Below are positions 17,191-27,001 of a stretch of DNA of 64,000 bases, one piece after another. Source of the stretch: Microbacterium sp. 11MF (lineage in GTDB: Bacteria > Actinomycetota > Actinomycetes > Actinomycetales > Microbacteriaceae); NCBI RefSeq assembly GCF_000383475.1, contig NZ_KB911460.1:558001-622000 (forward strand), written 5' to 3'. Under the pieces are notes generated by a model. That model was not told the origin of the DNA, did no database searches, and saw nothing but the letters and a program-made list of their open reading frames with translations. The position numbers were made by a program, and so were the translations under genes. Positions within the stretch are counted from its first letter, which is position 1. Each line of letters begins with the position of its first letter.

Positions 17191-17805
17191 TCACGTGGGC
17201 TGGTGTCGTCGACCACGCGCCGAAGGTGGAGAGAAGGTGAGCCACTCCTCGTCGACCAGATATCCGAGGCGGTGGTTGGAACGGATAATCGCGGCGTTCT
17301 CCGCGGCGCCCCCCGTCCGGAAGACGCCGACGCCCTCGCGGACGAGAGCCAGTATGGATGCCGCTTTCACCGCCGTACCGAGGCCCAACCCGCGGTGCTC
17401 TGCGGCCACGACCGTGAACTCGGTCTCAGCGGTCCCGCCGTCGACGTCGACGTAGGTGACCGCGAGAACCCGGCCATCCCCATCGACAACGCCGAAGCCT
17501 CGTCTCGTGGGCGACACTCGGGTGGTCGCCTTCGTCAGCGGATGGTGCTGAGTCGCGACACCACCTGGATAGTCGGCCAGCGTCGCCACGTCGAGCAGGA
17601 GAACGGCATCAAGATCCGCGTCTCCGATCTCGCGAACGTCGCCGTGCTGGCGACCTCGCTCCACCGCTCCGGAGAGGGCATCGACATCGATGCCCGACGC
17701 CGTGACCTGCGCTGCCCACGATCGTGAGACGACAACCCACCCGGCGGCGTCGAGCTCGGCGCACCGCGGGTCGTCGGATTTCACCACTGTCTGTTCCGGC
17801 TGCAC
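17191..17805 (-). CDS. GNAT family N-acetyltransferase
   Basis: A 204-residue acetyltransferase. The second half carries the GNAT core: LAVTYVDVDGGTAETEFTVV, then the acetyl-CoA loop AAEHRGLGLGTAVKAAS, then ENAAIIRSNHRLGY, where the Asn-x-x-Ser-x-x-Leu-Gly-Tyr ending is typical. The N-terminal half is divergent, as in proteins with a degenerate first GNAT repeat. The start is a GTG at 17805. Substrate is unknown. It diverges from the DUF222-HNH gene. Confidence 0.82.
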   Translation of the reverse strand: MQPEQTVVKSDDPRCAELDAAGWVVVSRSWAAQVTASGIDVDALSGAVERGRQHGDVREIGDADLDAVLLLDVATLADYPGGVATQHHPLTKATTRVSPTRRGFGVVDGDGRVLAVTYVDVDGGTAETEFTVVAAEHRGLGLGTAVKAASILALVREGVGVFRTGGAAENAAIIRSNHRLGYLVDEEWLTFSPPSARGRRHQPT

Positions 17806-17888
17806 TCACTCAGTGTGGCCGAAAGCGCCGGTCGGGCGGCGACACCAGCGCCGGAAGCGATGTCGGAACCCCCTTCTAGTCTGGGAGT

Positions 17889-19112
17889 ATGTCCAGTCCT
17901 TCCCCGTATGTCGATGAGGTCCCCGAGGGGATCCCGACGACCCTGGACTGGGTTGTGTTGAGCGCGGACATGGCCACGATCCACGCGGCGCAGCGGTATG
18001 CGAGCATCGTCGAGTTGTGGGATGACGCGATCCGCGCGGCGACCCGGGATGAGGGTGCGTCGGTGCTCGTGGAACGGTCGGTGCGTCTCGAAGTCGCGTC
18101 GGCGTTGCGGATCAGCGAGCACGCCGCGGGCCGTCTCATGGGGGTCGGGCGGGCGTTGGTGAAGCGGTACCCGGCGGTGTGGGAGTCGATGAGTCACGCG
18201 GATATCACCGACACCCACGCGACGATCATCGTCGACGGCCTCGATGAACTCGACGTCGTGCGGGATGACCTCATTGGTGAGGTGGTGGCGCTGGCCGAGG
18301 AGATGCCGACCGGGCCGTTCCGCCGCGCCGTGAAACAGATCGTGGACCGAGAGCGTGAAGCGACGATCGCGGAACGTCACATGGATGCCGTCGCCCGCAG
18401 GCACGTTCGCGTCGAACCCGGTGCGGACGGGATGGCGTGGCTGACCGCGCACCTCCCCGCCGTCGAAGCGCACGCGATCCACGGCAGGCTCACCGCCATC
18501 GCGAAGACCCTCGACGACGAACGTTCACTCGACCAGAAGCGCGCCGACGTGTTCGGCGACCTCCTCATCGACGGGGAGACCGAATCCCTTCCCGACACCG
18601 TGCGCGGCATCCGCCCGACCGTCACGGTCACCGTGCTTGCTCTCACACTCCTCACCGGTGACGGCTCTGCCGCGCAGGTCGACGGTGTCGGGCCGATCCC
18701 GCTCGACCGTGCGCGGGAGTTGTGCGGGGCGGCATCCGGGTGGATGCGGGTCCTCACCCACCCCGAGACCGGGGTCGTCCTCTCCGTCGGACGTGAACAG
18801 TACCGGCCCCCGGCCGACCTCCGCCGGCTCGTCGCGTGGCGGGCCGCCCGGTGCATGGCACCCGGCTGCGGGATCCCGGCCGATCGGTGCGACATCGACC
18901 ACACCGTCGACTGGCATCACGGCGGGCACACCGACGCCACCAACCTCGCACCCCTCTGCCGCGGGCACCACACCTTGAAGCACCACACCGGCTGGCACGT
19001 CAGAGCCCAACCCAGTGGCGCACTCGAATGGACCTCACCCGCCGGCCGGGTTTACCTCGTCCACCCCGAACGACGCATCCCGCAGTTCACCACCGACCCA
19101 CCACCGTTCTAG
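17889..19112 (+). CDS. DUF222 and HNH endonuclease domain protein
   Basis: A 407-residue protein. The N-terminal two thirds match DUF222 (VERSVRLEVASALRISEHAAGRLM, then VKQIVDREREATIAERHMDAVARRHVRVEP). The C-terminal domain is an HNH nuclease: Cys322 and Cys327 (CMAPGC), DIDH at 335-338, then WHHGGHTDATNLAPLCRGHH. This pairing is the 13E12-repeat type, often present in many copies in Actinobacteria. Its role (mobile endonuclease or cell-specific nuclease) is unresolved. TAGTCT (17877-17882) lies 6 bases before the ATG. No flanking repeats mark it as newly inserted. Confidence 0.92.
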   Translation: MSSPSPYVDEVPEGIPTTLDWVVLSADMATIHAAQRYASIVELWDDAIRAATRDEGASVLVERSVRLEVASALRISEHAAGRLMGVGRALVKRYPAVWESMSHADITDTHATIIVDGLDELDVVRDDLIGEVVALAEEMPTGPFRRAVKQIVDREREATIAERHMDAVARRHVRVEPGADGMAWLTAHLPAVEAHAIHGRLTAIAKTLDDERSLDQKRADVFGDLLIDGETESLPDTVRGIRPTVTVTVLALTLLTGDGSAAQVDGVGPIPLDRARELCGAASGWMRVLTHPETGVVLSVGREQYRPPADLRRLVAWRAARCMAPGCGIPADRCDIDHTVDWHHGGHTDATNLAPLCRGHHTLKHHTGWHVRAQPSGALEWTSPAGRVYLVHPERRIPQFTTDPPPF

Positions 19113-19121
19113 GACCGACGG

Positions 19122-19481
19122 TCAGTTCTGCACGTCAACGGTCACGATGAAATCGTCGTCCGACACGTCGACGATGCGGTCGGTATACATCTCGATCACG
19201 TCGCCTGCGTTTTCTTCGTCCATCCCGCGTAGGGCGCGTCCGCTGGGGATACGCGTGATCGGTATGCGGGAACCATCACGATCGATGGCCTCCAGCTCCA
19301 CGATCGTTCCGGCGACCTCGATGACCTTCAGGCCCTCCGACTCCTCCAGGCCGTGATGCGTCTCGACGAAAGGACCGTCAGCCACGGGGATGACAGTCCA
19401 TTCCACACGCGTGAACCGGACGAGTTCGGGGCCGCAGCAATCGTGCTCCCACCCACCGACTTCGACCTCGAGACGCGTCAC
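19122..19481 (-). CDS. Small hypothetical protein with DCCG motif, coupled to pgi
   Basis: A 119-residue acidic protein beginning VTRLEVEVGGWEHDCCGPELVRFTRVEW. The 'W..DCCG...G/R....V.W' pattern resembles DUF6578-like small beta-rich proteins, but I hold this loosely. The GTG start lies only 5 bp after the pgi stop, so it is probably translated by coupling to pgi. It converges with the DUF222-HNH gene, 9 bp apart. The function is unknown; the adjacent cysteines could bind metal. Confidence 0.6.
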   Translation of the reverse strand: MTRLEVEVGGWEHDCCGPELVRFTRVEWTVIPVADGPFVETHHGLEESEGLKVIEVAGTIVELEAIDRDGSRIPITRIPSGRALRGMDEENAGDVIEMYTDRIVDVSDDDFIVTVDVQN

Positions 19482-19486
19482 GAGCC

Positions 19487-21165
<1,679 letters not shown>

Positions 21166-21169
<4 letters not shown>

Positions 21170-21867
21170 CCCTCAACGCTACTCACGTTCCGACCCCTCC
21201 GCCCCCGCGTGTCGTACGCGGTCGGCGCATCCACGATCCGACCCGCCGCGAGCGTGACGACGTCGTCCACGTCACCGAGCTCGCCGAGGTCGTGCGTCAC
21301 CACGACGACCGCCGCACCCCTGTCGGCCGCGACGCGCAGAGCGGATGCCGCGGCTCGCCGCGACGCATCGTCGAGACCGCTCGTCGGCTCGTCGAGGAGC
21401 AGCAGATCCGCGTCCTGCGCGAGCGCCTGTCCGACGAACGCCCGCTGGCGCTGACCTCCCGAGAGCGCACCGAGCGGACGTGAGGCGTACGGCGTCAGCC
21501 CGACCGCGTCGATCGCCTCGGCGACTCGCTCTCGGTCCCTCCGTCGCAGCGGGCGAAAAGCGCCGCGCTCGCGCCAGCGGCCCATCGACACGAGATCGGT
21601 GACGGTCAGGGGCAGTCGAGCGGTGTCGGCGGTGTGCTGCGGCACGAGTGCGATCGCCGTTCCCGGGCGCATCTCGACCGCGCCCGACGTCGGCGCGCGG
21701 AGCCCCGCGAGCACGGATACCAGCGTCGACTTGCCTGACCCGTTCGCGCCCACCACAGCGGTGAGCACGCCGGCGCGAACGTCGAGATCGACGCCGTCGA
21801 GGGCGCGGTGCCCGTCGATGTCGACGCAGACCTCACCCAACCGGACGACGACCCCTGAGCTGTGCAT
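21166..21867 (-). CDS. aztA: Zinc ABC transporter ATP-binding protein
   Basis: A 233-residue ATPase that would power zinc import through the permease encoded at 21922. Walker A is GANGSGKST (40-48), the ABC signature LSGGQ (135-139), Walker B LLLLDE (155-160), and VVVTHD supplies the switch His. It belongs to the Zn/Mn cluster-9 class by context. Start is the ATG at 21867; a longer frame to 21900 runs through the Zur-like box. AATACT (complement of 21874-21879) is 6 bases before the ATG. It is divergent from aztB and overlaps pgi at its end. Confidence 0.87.
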
Positions 21868-21884
21868 CCGACCAGTATTGCAAA

Positions 21885-21899
21885 TGAAAACCGTTCTCA
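21885..21899. promoter_or_regulatory. Zur-like operator in the aztA/aztB divergent promoter
   Basis: TGAAAACCGTTCTCA is a 7-1-7 imperfect palindrome (TGAAAAC / GTTCTCA, one mismatched pair). It closely resembles Fur-family Zur boxes of Actinobacteria. It lies between the probable -10 of aztA (complement of 21874-21879) and the probable -10 of aztB (TACAGT, 21908-21913). A bound repressor would therefore block both directions when zinc is plentiful. No zur gene is in the window. Confidence 0.75.
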
Positions 21900-21921
21900 A
21901 TTACGTGTACAGTCGGGCACC

Positions 21922-22767
21922 GTGTCCGTGCTCCTCGATCCGTTCGCCGTCGCCTTCGTCCAGCGCGCCCTCGTCGGTGGCGCCCTCGTCGCGGTCGTCT
22001 GCGCCGTCGTCGGCACGTGGGTCGTCCTCCGCGGCATGGCTTTCCTCGGCGAGGCGATGGCCCACGGCATGCTGCCCGGGATCGCGGTCGCCACTCTCAC
22101 CGGGTTCCCACCCGTGGCCGGCGCGGCCGTCAGCGCGGCGGCGATGTCGCTCGGCGTCGGAGCCCTGCAGCGCCGCGGCCGGATCTCGGCCGACACCAGC
22201 ATCGGCCTCCTCTTCGTCGCGAGTCTCTCGCTGGGGGTCATCGTCATCTCGGCCTCGCGCAGCTTCGCGACGGATGCCTCGGCCATCCTCTTCGGCGACA
22301 TCCTGGCGATCGAGCGGGGCGACCTCGTGCTCCTCGCCGTCGCCGCGGCTGTGACCCTGCTGGTCGCCGCCGCGGGCCACCGCTCCTTCGTCGCACTCGC
22401 CGTCGATCCGCGGCAGGCGCAGCTGCTCGGCCTCCGCCCTCGCCTCGCGCACATCCTGCTCGTCGGCCTCGTCACCCTCGCTGTCGTCTCGGCCTATCAG
22501 GCCGTCGGATCGCTCCTCGTCGTCGGCATGCTCCTCGGCCCCGCCGTCGCCGCCGGCGCGTGGACCCGCCGCATCGTCCCGACGATGACGCTCGCCGCGG
22601 TCATCGGCACCGTCGCCGTTGCGGTCGGCCTGGTCCTGTCCTGGCACCTCGGCACCGCCGCGGGCGCCACCGTCGCCTTCACGGCGATCTGCTCCGGCGC
22701 GGCGTCCACCGGCATCCGAGCCCTCGTCCGCCCCACCCGCCCCGCCCTCGACGAAAGGACCGCATGA
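21922..22767 (+). CDS. aztB: Zinc ABC transporter membrane permease
   Basis: A 281-residue protein with about eight hydrophobic segments of the ZnuB/AztB cluster-9 class. VVLRGMAFLGEAMAHGMLPGIA, DTSIGLLFVASLSLG and the late VVGMLLGPAVAAGAW are typical of Zn/Mn permeases. I place the start at the GTG at 21922, 8 bases after TACAGT; a GTG at 21928 is also possible. Its TGA overlaps the next gene's ATG (ATGA). The order aztB, propeller, aztC, aztD looks like one operon controlled by the Zur-like box. Confidence 0.88.
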   Translation: MSVLLDPFAVAFVQRALVGGALVAVVCAVVGTWVVLRGMAFLGEAMAHGMLPGIAVATLTGFPPVAGAAVSAAAMSLGVGALQRRGRISADTSIGLLFVASLSLGVIVISASRSFATDASAILFGDILAIERGDLVLLAVAAAVTLLVAAAGHRSFVALAVDPRQAQLLGLRPRLAHILLVGLVTLAVVSAYQAVGSLLVVGMLLGPAVAAGAWTRRIVPTMTLAAVIGTVAVAVGLVLSWHLGTAAGATVAFTAICSGAASTGIRALVRPTRPALDERTA

Positions 22768-23969
22768 ACCGCCGCGCCCCGATCGCCCTCGTGCCCGCCC
22801 TCGCCCTCGCCCTCGCCCTCGCCCTCGCCCTTACCGCCTGCCAGTCGGCGCCGGCATCCGTCCCCGAATCGACGGGCGAGGGACACGGCGCCATCGCGGG
22901 CGCCACCGAGCTCGCCGAACCCGCCCTGCACCTCACGAGCGTCACCCCGGGCGGTGAGGTCCACCACCTCGACTTGCTCGACGAGACGACCGACGCACTC
23001 GGCGAGATCACGCCGCCGACCTCACTCGAGACCGACGGCCGGTTCCTCTACGCGGGGCGCGACGGCGGCGTCGGGATCGTCGACAGCGGCGTCTGGACGT
23101 GGAATCACGTCGACCACTTCCACTACTACGAGGCTCCCGCGTCGGTCCTCGGCGACCTGGCCGGCGACGGGGAACCGACGGTCGTGGCGAGCGATCTCGG
23201 AGCGGGGATCCGGTTCGACGGGGGAGAGGCCGTGCTCCTCGACCTCGACGCGCTCAAGAAGGGGCGCATCGAGGAGCGCTTCCGCCTCGATGTCCCCGCC
23301 GACTCGGGCATGGTGGTCCCGCTCCCGACGGGCGCCGTCGTGACGGATGCCGACGGTCTCCGCCACGTCGACGCGACCGGCGCCGACGTCGAGACCGTGC
23401 CCTGCAATGATCCCGCCGGTTCGATCGCCACGAACGTCGGTGTCGTCGTCGGATGCGCCGACGCTGCGATCCTGGCGGTGACGGATGCCGACGGCACCTC
23501 GTTCGAGCGGATCCCCTACCCCGAGGGCGCCGACGACCGCGCGCTCTCCTTCGCCGCACGCGAGGGGCGGCCGACGGTCGCCGGCCTCACCGGCGGCGAC
23601 GCGTTCTGGCTGCTCGACACCCGCGAGCGCACGTGGACCCGGATCGATGCCGGCGAACCCCTCGCCCGCGTCGCCGCGGCCGATGACGCCGACCAGCACG
23701 TCGTCGCCCTCACGACGACGGGGGAGGTTCTCGTGATCGACGGCGAGAGCGGCAAGGCGATCGCGCGCACGAAGCCGCTGGTGGCGGCATCCCTCGCCGA
23801 TCCCGCACTCGCGGCGGGCGTGACCCTGCAGATCGACGCCAACCGCACCTACGTGAACGGACCCGCCGAGAACGCGATGTTCGAGATCGACCACGCCGAC
23901 TCCGCGCGCATCGCGCGCACGTTCGAGACGCCGGATGCCCCTGCCTTCGTCGCGGAGACGGGCCGATGA
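22764..23969 (+). CDS. AztD-like beta-propeller lipoprotein (divergent paralog)
   Basis: A 401-residue lipoprotein. The signal peptide is an Ala-Leu repeat followed by the lipobox LTAC, with Cys26 as the lipidated residue. The mature part is beta-rich with propeller-like 'GRFLYAGRDGGVGIVDSG' blades. A dense histidine patch, WNHVDHFHYYEAP, and an early EVHHLD could bind zinc. A Cys pair (VPCNDPAG ... VVVGCADAA) aligns in spacing and context with the Cys pair of the AztD-like protein at 24886. It overlaps aztB and aztC by ATGA. A surface zinc-chaperone role beside AztC is inferred. Confidence 0.72.
   Translation: MNRRAPIALVPALALALALALALTACQSAPASVPESTGEGHGAIAGATELAEPALHLTSVTPGGEVHHLDLLDETTDALGEITPPTSLETDGRFLYAGRDGGVGIVDSGVWTWNHVDHFHYYEAPASVLGDLAGDGEPTVVASDLGAGIRFDGGEAVLLDLDALKKGRIEERFRLDVPADSGMVVPLPTGAVVTDADGLRHVDATGADVETVPCNDPAGSIATNVGVVVGCADAAILAVTDADGTSFERIPYPEGADDRALSFAAREGRPTVAGLTGGDAFWLLDTRERTWTRIDAGEPLARVAAADDADQHVVALTTTGEVLVIDGESGKAIARTKPLVAASLADPALAAGVTLQIDANRTYVNGPAENAMFEIDHADSARIARTFETPDAPAFVAETGR
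22800..22829. repeat. Five tandem CTCGCC hexamers in a lipoprotein signal-peptide region
   Basis: Five perfect CTCGCC copies encode the alternating Ala-Leu core of the signal peptide of the gene at 22764. A change in copy number keeps the frame but alters hydrophobic length by two residues per unit. A clean hexamer repeat at this spot is prone to slippage. Confidence 0.9.
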
Positions 23970-24862
23970 GGCGCGCGCTCGCCGCGCTGGTGGTCGCCGT
24001 CGTCGCCACGCTGACCGGCTGCGCTGCGGCCGGCAGCGACCGGCCGACCGTCGTCGTCACGACCGACCTGCTCGGGGACATCACGGCGAACCTCGTCGGT
24101 GACGAGGTCGATGTCGTCACCCTCATGCCCCGCGGCAGCGACCCGCATTCGTTCGAGCTCTCAGCGCGCGAAGCCGCCCGCATGCGCACCGCCGACCTGC
24201 TCGTCTCGAACGGGCTGGGGCTCGAAGAGGGCGTGCAGCACCACGTCGACGCCGCGGTGGCCGACGGGGTCGCCTCGTTCGTGGCGGGCGACCACATCGA
24301 GCCGCTCGACTACGCCGACTCGGATGCCGTCGACCCGCACTTCTGGACCGATCCCACGCAGACCGCCCGCGTGGTCGAGGCGCTCGCGCCGCAGCTCGCG
24401 CAGATCGCCGGGGTGGAGGCATCCGTCGTCGAGAAGGTGGCCGCTGCCTACCTCGACGAGCTCGACGAGCTGGATGCCGACATGGCCGACACCCTCGGTG
24501 CGATCCCCGCCGAGCACCGGGCGCTCGTCACGAACCATCACGTCTTCGGCTACCTCGCCCGGCGCTATGACGTACGGATCCTGGGGGCGGCGATCCCGGG
24601 TGGGACGACGCTCGCCGCGCCCAGCGCCTCGGACCTGAAAGGCCTGGTCGACGCGATCGACGAGGCCGGCGTGACGACGATCTTCGCCGACTCGTCGCAG
24701 CCCGACCGGCTCATGCGGGTGCTCGCCGACGAGGCCGGCCGCGACGTCGACGTCGTCTCGCTGTTCACCGAGTCCCTCGCCCCCGAAGGCTCGCCGGGCG
24801 GCACCTACCTCGACATGATGCGACGCAACCTGCAGAGCATCGCCGACGGCCTCACCCCGTGA
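23966..24862 (+). CDS. aztC: Zinc ABC transporter substrate-binding lipoprotein
   Basis: A 298-residue cluster A-I metal-binding protein. The lipobox is LTGC (Cys19). The expected zinc ligands are visible: His61 (GSDPHSFE), His125 (DPHFWTDP), His191 or His192 (TNHHVFGY) and Asp242 (FADSSQPD). There is no long His-rich loop of the ZnuA kind, which fits AztC, a protein loaded by the AztD chaperone. It overlaps the preceding propeller gene by ATGA, and the AztD-like gene follows 23 bp later. Confidence 0.9.
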   Translation: MRRALAALVVAVVATLTGCAAAGSDRPTVVVTTDLLGDITANLVGDEVDVVTLMPRGSDPHSFELSAREAARMRTADLLVSNGLGLEEGVQHHVDAAVADGVASFVAGDHIEPLDYADSDAVDPHFWTDPTQTARVVEALAPQLAQIAGVEASVVEKVAAAYLDELDELDADMADTLGAIPAEHRALVTNHHVFGYLARRYDVRILGAAIPGGTTLAAPSASDLKGLVDAIDEAGVTTIFADSSQPDRLMRVLADEAGRDVDVVSLFTESLAPEGSPGGTYLDMMRRNLQSIADGLTP

Positions 24863-24885
24863 GGCATTCCCTGGAAAGGAAACCC

Positions 24886-26058
24886 ATGAAGAAGACCCTG
24901 CAGTTCGGTGCCCTCGCCGGCGCCGCTGCCCTGCTCCTCGCGGGCTGCGCGTCCGCAGCGCAGCCCGCATCCGACCCCGCCGACAGCGCGGCCGTACCCG
25001 ACGGCCCCCGTGTCGCCGTCGGGTACGAGGGGGGCGTGCTCGTCCTCGGTGGCGACGACTACGCGAATCTCGGCGAGTTCGGCTCCGAGGACTTCATCCG
25101 CCTCAACGCCGCCGGCGACGGCCGACACGTGATGGTGACCACGTCGAAGGGCTTCCAGCTGCTCGACGCGCAGCAGCCAGAGCTCACCGACCTCGTCGTG
25201 CCCGCCGCCACCGCGGGGCACGTCGTCTCGCACGCAGGCAAGACGGTGTTGTACGACGACGCGACCAGCGACACGACGATCTTCGACTCGGCAGAGCTGG
25301 CGAAGACGGGCGATGCCCTCCCGAAGGCCGACGTCATCGCCGGCGTCACCGCGCACCACGGCGTCTCCGTCGAGCTCGAGGACGGCACCCTGCTGACGAC
25401 CGTCGGCGACGAGTCAGGGCGCACCGGCATCCGCGTCCTCGACAAGGACCGCAACGAGATCGCGTCGAACGACGAGTGCCCCGGCGTGCACGGTGAAGGA
25501 ACCGCGAAGGACGAAGCGGTGGTCTTCGGCTGCGAGAACGGCGCCCTCGTCGTGAAGGACGGCACCATCACGAAGCTCACGTCTCCTGACGAGTACGGCC
25601 GCATGGGCAACGCCTACGTGTCCGAGAACAGCCCGCTCGTGGTCATGGACTACAAGGACGACCCGGATGCCGAGGGCTACCTCCTCCGCAACCTCGCCCT
25701 GATCGACACCGAGGCGAACACGCTCGAGAAGGTCGCGCTGCCCGACGGTGTCGAGTACACCTACCGCGGCGTCGGCCGCGGCCCGGACGCCGAAGCGGTC
25801 CTGATCGGGACCGACGGCAAGCTGCACTCGATCGACCCGGCCACGGGTGAGATCATCTCGTCACTGTCCGTCGTCGACCCGTGGGAGGGCCCGGCCGAGT
25901 GGCAGGACCCGCACCCGTCCGTCAAGGTCGCAGGGTCGTTCGCCTACGTGACCGATCCCGCCGACAGCGAGATCGTCGTCGTCGACCTGGCCGCCGACAA
26001 GATCGCGAAGACCGTGGCGCTCGACCACGTCCCGAACGAGATCGCCGTCGTCGGCTGA
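24886..26058 (+). CDS. aztD: AztD-like zinc metallochaperone (beta-propeller lipoprotein)
   Basis: A 390-residue lipoprotein with lipobox LLAGC (Cys21). The family features are TAGHVVSHAGKTVLYDD, VTAHHGVSVELEDG, and a Cys pair in DECPGVHGEG and VFGCENG that probably forms a disulfide, then WQDPHPSVKVAG. In AztD proteins, propeller histidines hold zinc and pass it to AztC. A strong GGAAAGGAAA ribosome site precedes the ATG at 24886; an in-frame GTG at 24859 is less likely. It ends the zinc operon, before a large hairpin. Confidence 0.85.
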   Translation: MKKTLQFGALAGAAALLLAGCASAAQPASDPADSAAVPDGPRVAVGYEGGVLVLGGDDYANLGEFGSEDFIRLNAAGDGRHVMVTTSKGFQLLDAQQPELTDLVVPAATAGHVVSHAGKTVLYDDATSDTTIFDSAELAKTGDALPKADVIAGVTAHHGVSVELEDGTLLTTVGDESGRTGIRVLDKDRNEIASNDECPGVHGEGTAKDEAVVFGCENGALVVKDGTITKLTSPDEYGRMGNAYVSENSPLVVMDYKDDPDAEGYLLRNLALIDTEANTLEKVALPDGVEYTYRGVGRGPDAEAVLIGTDGKLHSIDPATGEIISSLSVVDPWEGPAEWQDPHPSVKVAGSFAYVTDPADSEIVVVDLAADKIAKTVALDHVPNEIAVVG

Positions 26059-26072
26059 CCCCTGACACACCG

Positions 26073-26129
26073 CGAGCCGTCGCGGATGGTCGTTTCCCCG
26101 GTTCGGGGGCGACCATCTGCGACGGCTCG
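26073..26129. terminator. Long hairpin between aztD and the DUF4097 gene
   Basis: Two 20-bp arms (26073-26092 and 26110-26129) are complementary apart from one G/A mismatch, around a 17-base loop. The arms begin CGAGCCGTCGC and end GCGACGGCTCG. It lies between the convergent ends of aztD (26058) and the DUF4097 gene (26144), so it can stop transcription from both sides. There is no U-tract, as is common in high-GC Actinobacteria. Confidence 0.85.
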
Positions 26130-26143
26130 TCGTACGTAAGGGG

Positions 26144-27001
26144 CTAGACGCCGGGGCGGAGGGTGACCGTACCGGCCGAGACGGTGGCGTCGATGGTGCG
26201 CGTGGCGCTCGTCGAGGTCTGCAGACGGTTGTCGAACGTGCCGACGGAGACGTCGGACGTCACGCGGTACGCCTCGTCAGGGAGGGTCGCCACGAGGGTC
26301 CCCGCGCTGACATCCACACGGACGTCGTCGAGGTCCTCGCCGCGGAGGTCGGCAGTGATCTGACCCGCGCCGATGGTGAGATTCGCGCGCTGCACGTCGC
26401 CGACAGCGACGTCGGCGTCACCGGCGCTGACATCGACCCGGACGTCGTCCGCGGTGCCGGTCACCGTCGCGTCGCCCGCACCGACCGACACGTCGAGGAG
26501 CCCGTAGGTGCCGTCTGCCGTAACCGATCCCGCCGCGACGTTGACGTCGGCATCCAGCTTCTGGTCCGCCATCTCCTCGGGGAGCGTCAGCGTCGCGCGA
26601 TTCTCGGTCGCGTCGAAGCCCACCTGCAGCATCCACCACGGGCGCGAGTTGGAGAGCGACAGCGTCTCGCCGCGCCGCTCGAGCTTCCAGTCGCGGTTCC
26701 CGTCGACGGTGAGGGTCGCCTCGTCGACGTCCGCATAGTCGACGACGACGTGACCGGCCGAGACGTCCAAGGACAGGCCCGTCACACCCGCGACATCGGC
26801 CGACTGATCGCCGGCGCCGCGATTCGTGCTCGCGTAGGCGATCGAGCCGATGCCCGAGACGAGCGTCCCGAGCAGCAGTACGCCGCCGAGCGACATCGCG
26901 ATGATCGAGACGATCTGCGCCGACGCGCGCCGCGGCTGCTGCGGTGGCTGCGGGGCAGGCGTCGTGGGAGCGGTGGGCGGGGGAGTGAGGTCGATGCTCA
27001 T
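26144..27001 (-). CDS. DUF4097 family membrane-anchored beta-helix protein
   Basis: A 285-residue protein. A proline-rich cytoplasmic start (residues 1-25) is followed by one membrane segment (about 28-56, IVSIIAMSLGGVLLLGTLVSG). The outer domain is made of repeated short strands with VDVSAG-like units, typical of DUF4097 / putative adhesin beta-helices. Its ATG overlaps the stop of the response regulator (ATGA). Such proteins often accompany LiaRS-like envelope-stress systems, so a role in cell-envelope sensing is inferred. Confidence 0.85.
   Translation of the reverse strand: MSIDLTPPPTAPTTPAPQPPQQPRRASAQIVSIIAMSLGGVLLLGTLVSGIGSIAYASTNRGAGDQSADVAGVTGLSLDVSAGHVVVDYADVDEATLTVDGNRDWKLERRGETLSLSNSRPWWMLQVGFDATENRATLTLPEEMADQKLDADVNVAAGSVTADGTYGLLDVSVGAGDATVTGTADDVRVDVSAGDADVAVGDVQRANLTIGAGQITADLRGEDLDDVRVDVSAGTLVATLPDEAYRVTSDVSVGTFDNRLQTSTSATRTIDATVSAGTVTLRPGV

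Noticed and set aside
22795..22832. CTCGCC array as a CRISPR-like repeat
   Set aside because: Units are directly adjacent with no spacers, lie in frame in a signal peptide, and no cas gene is nearby.
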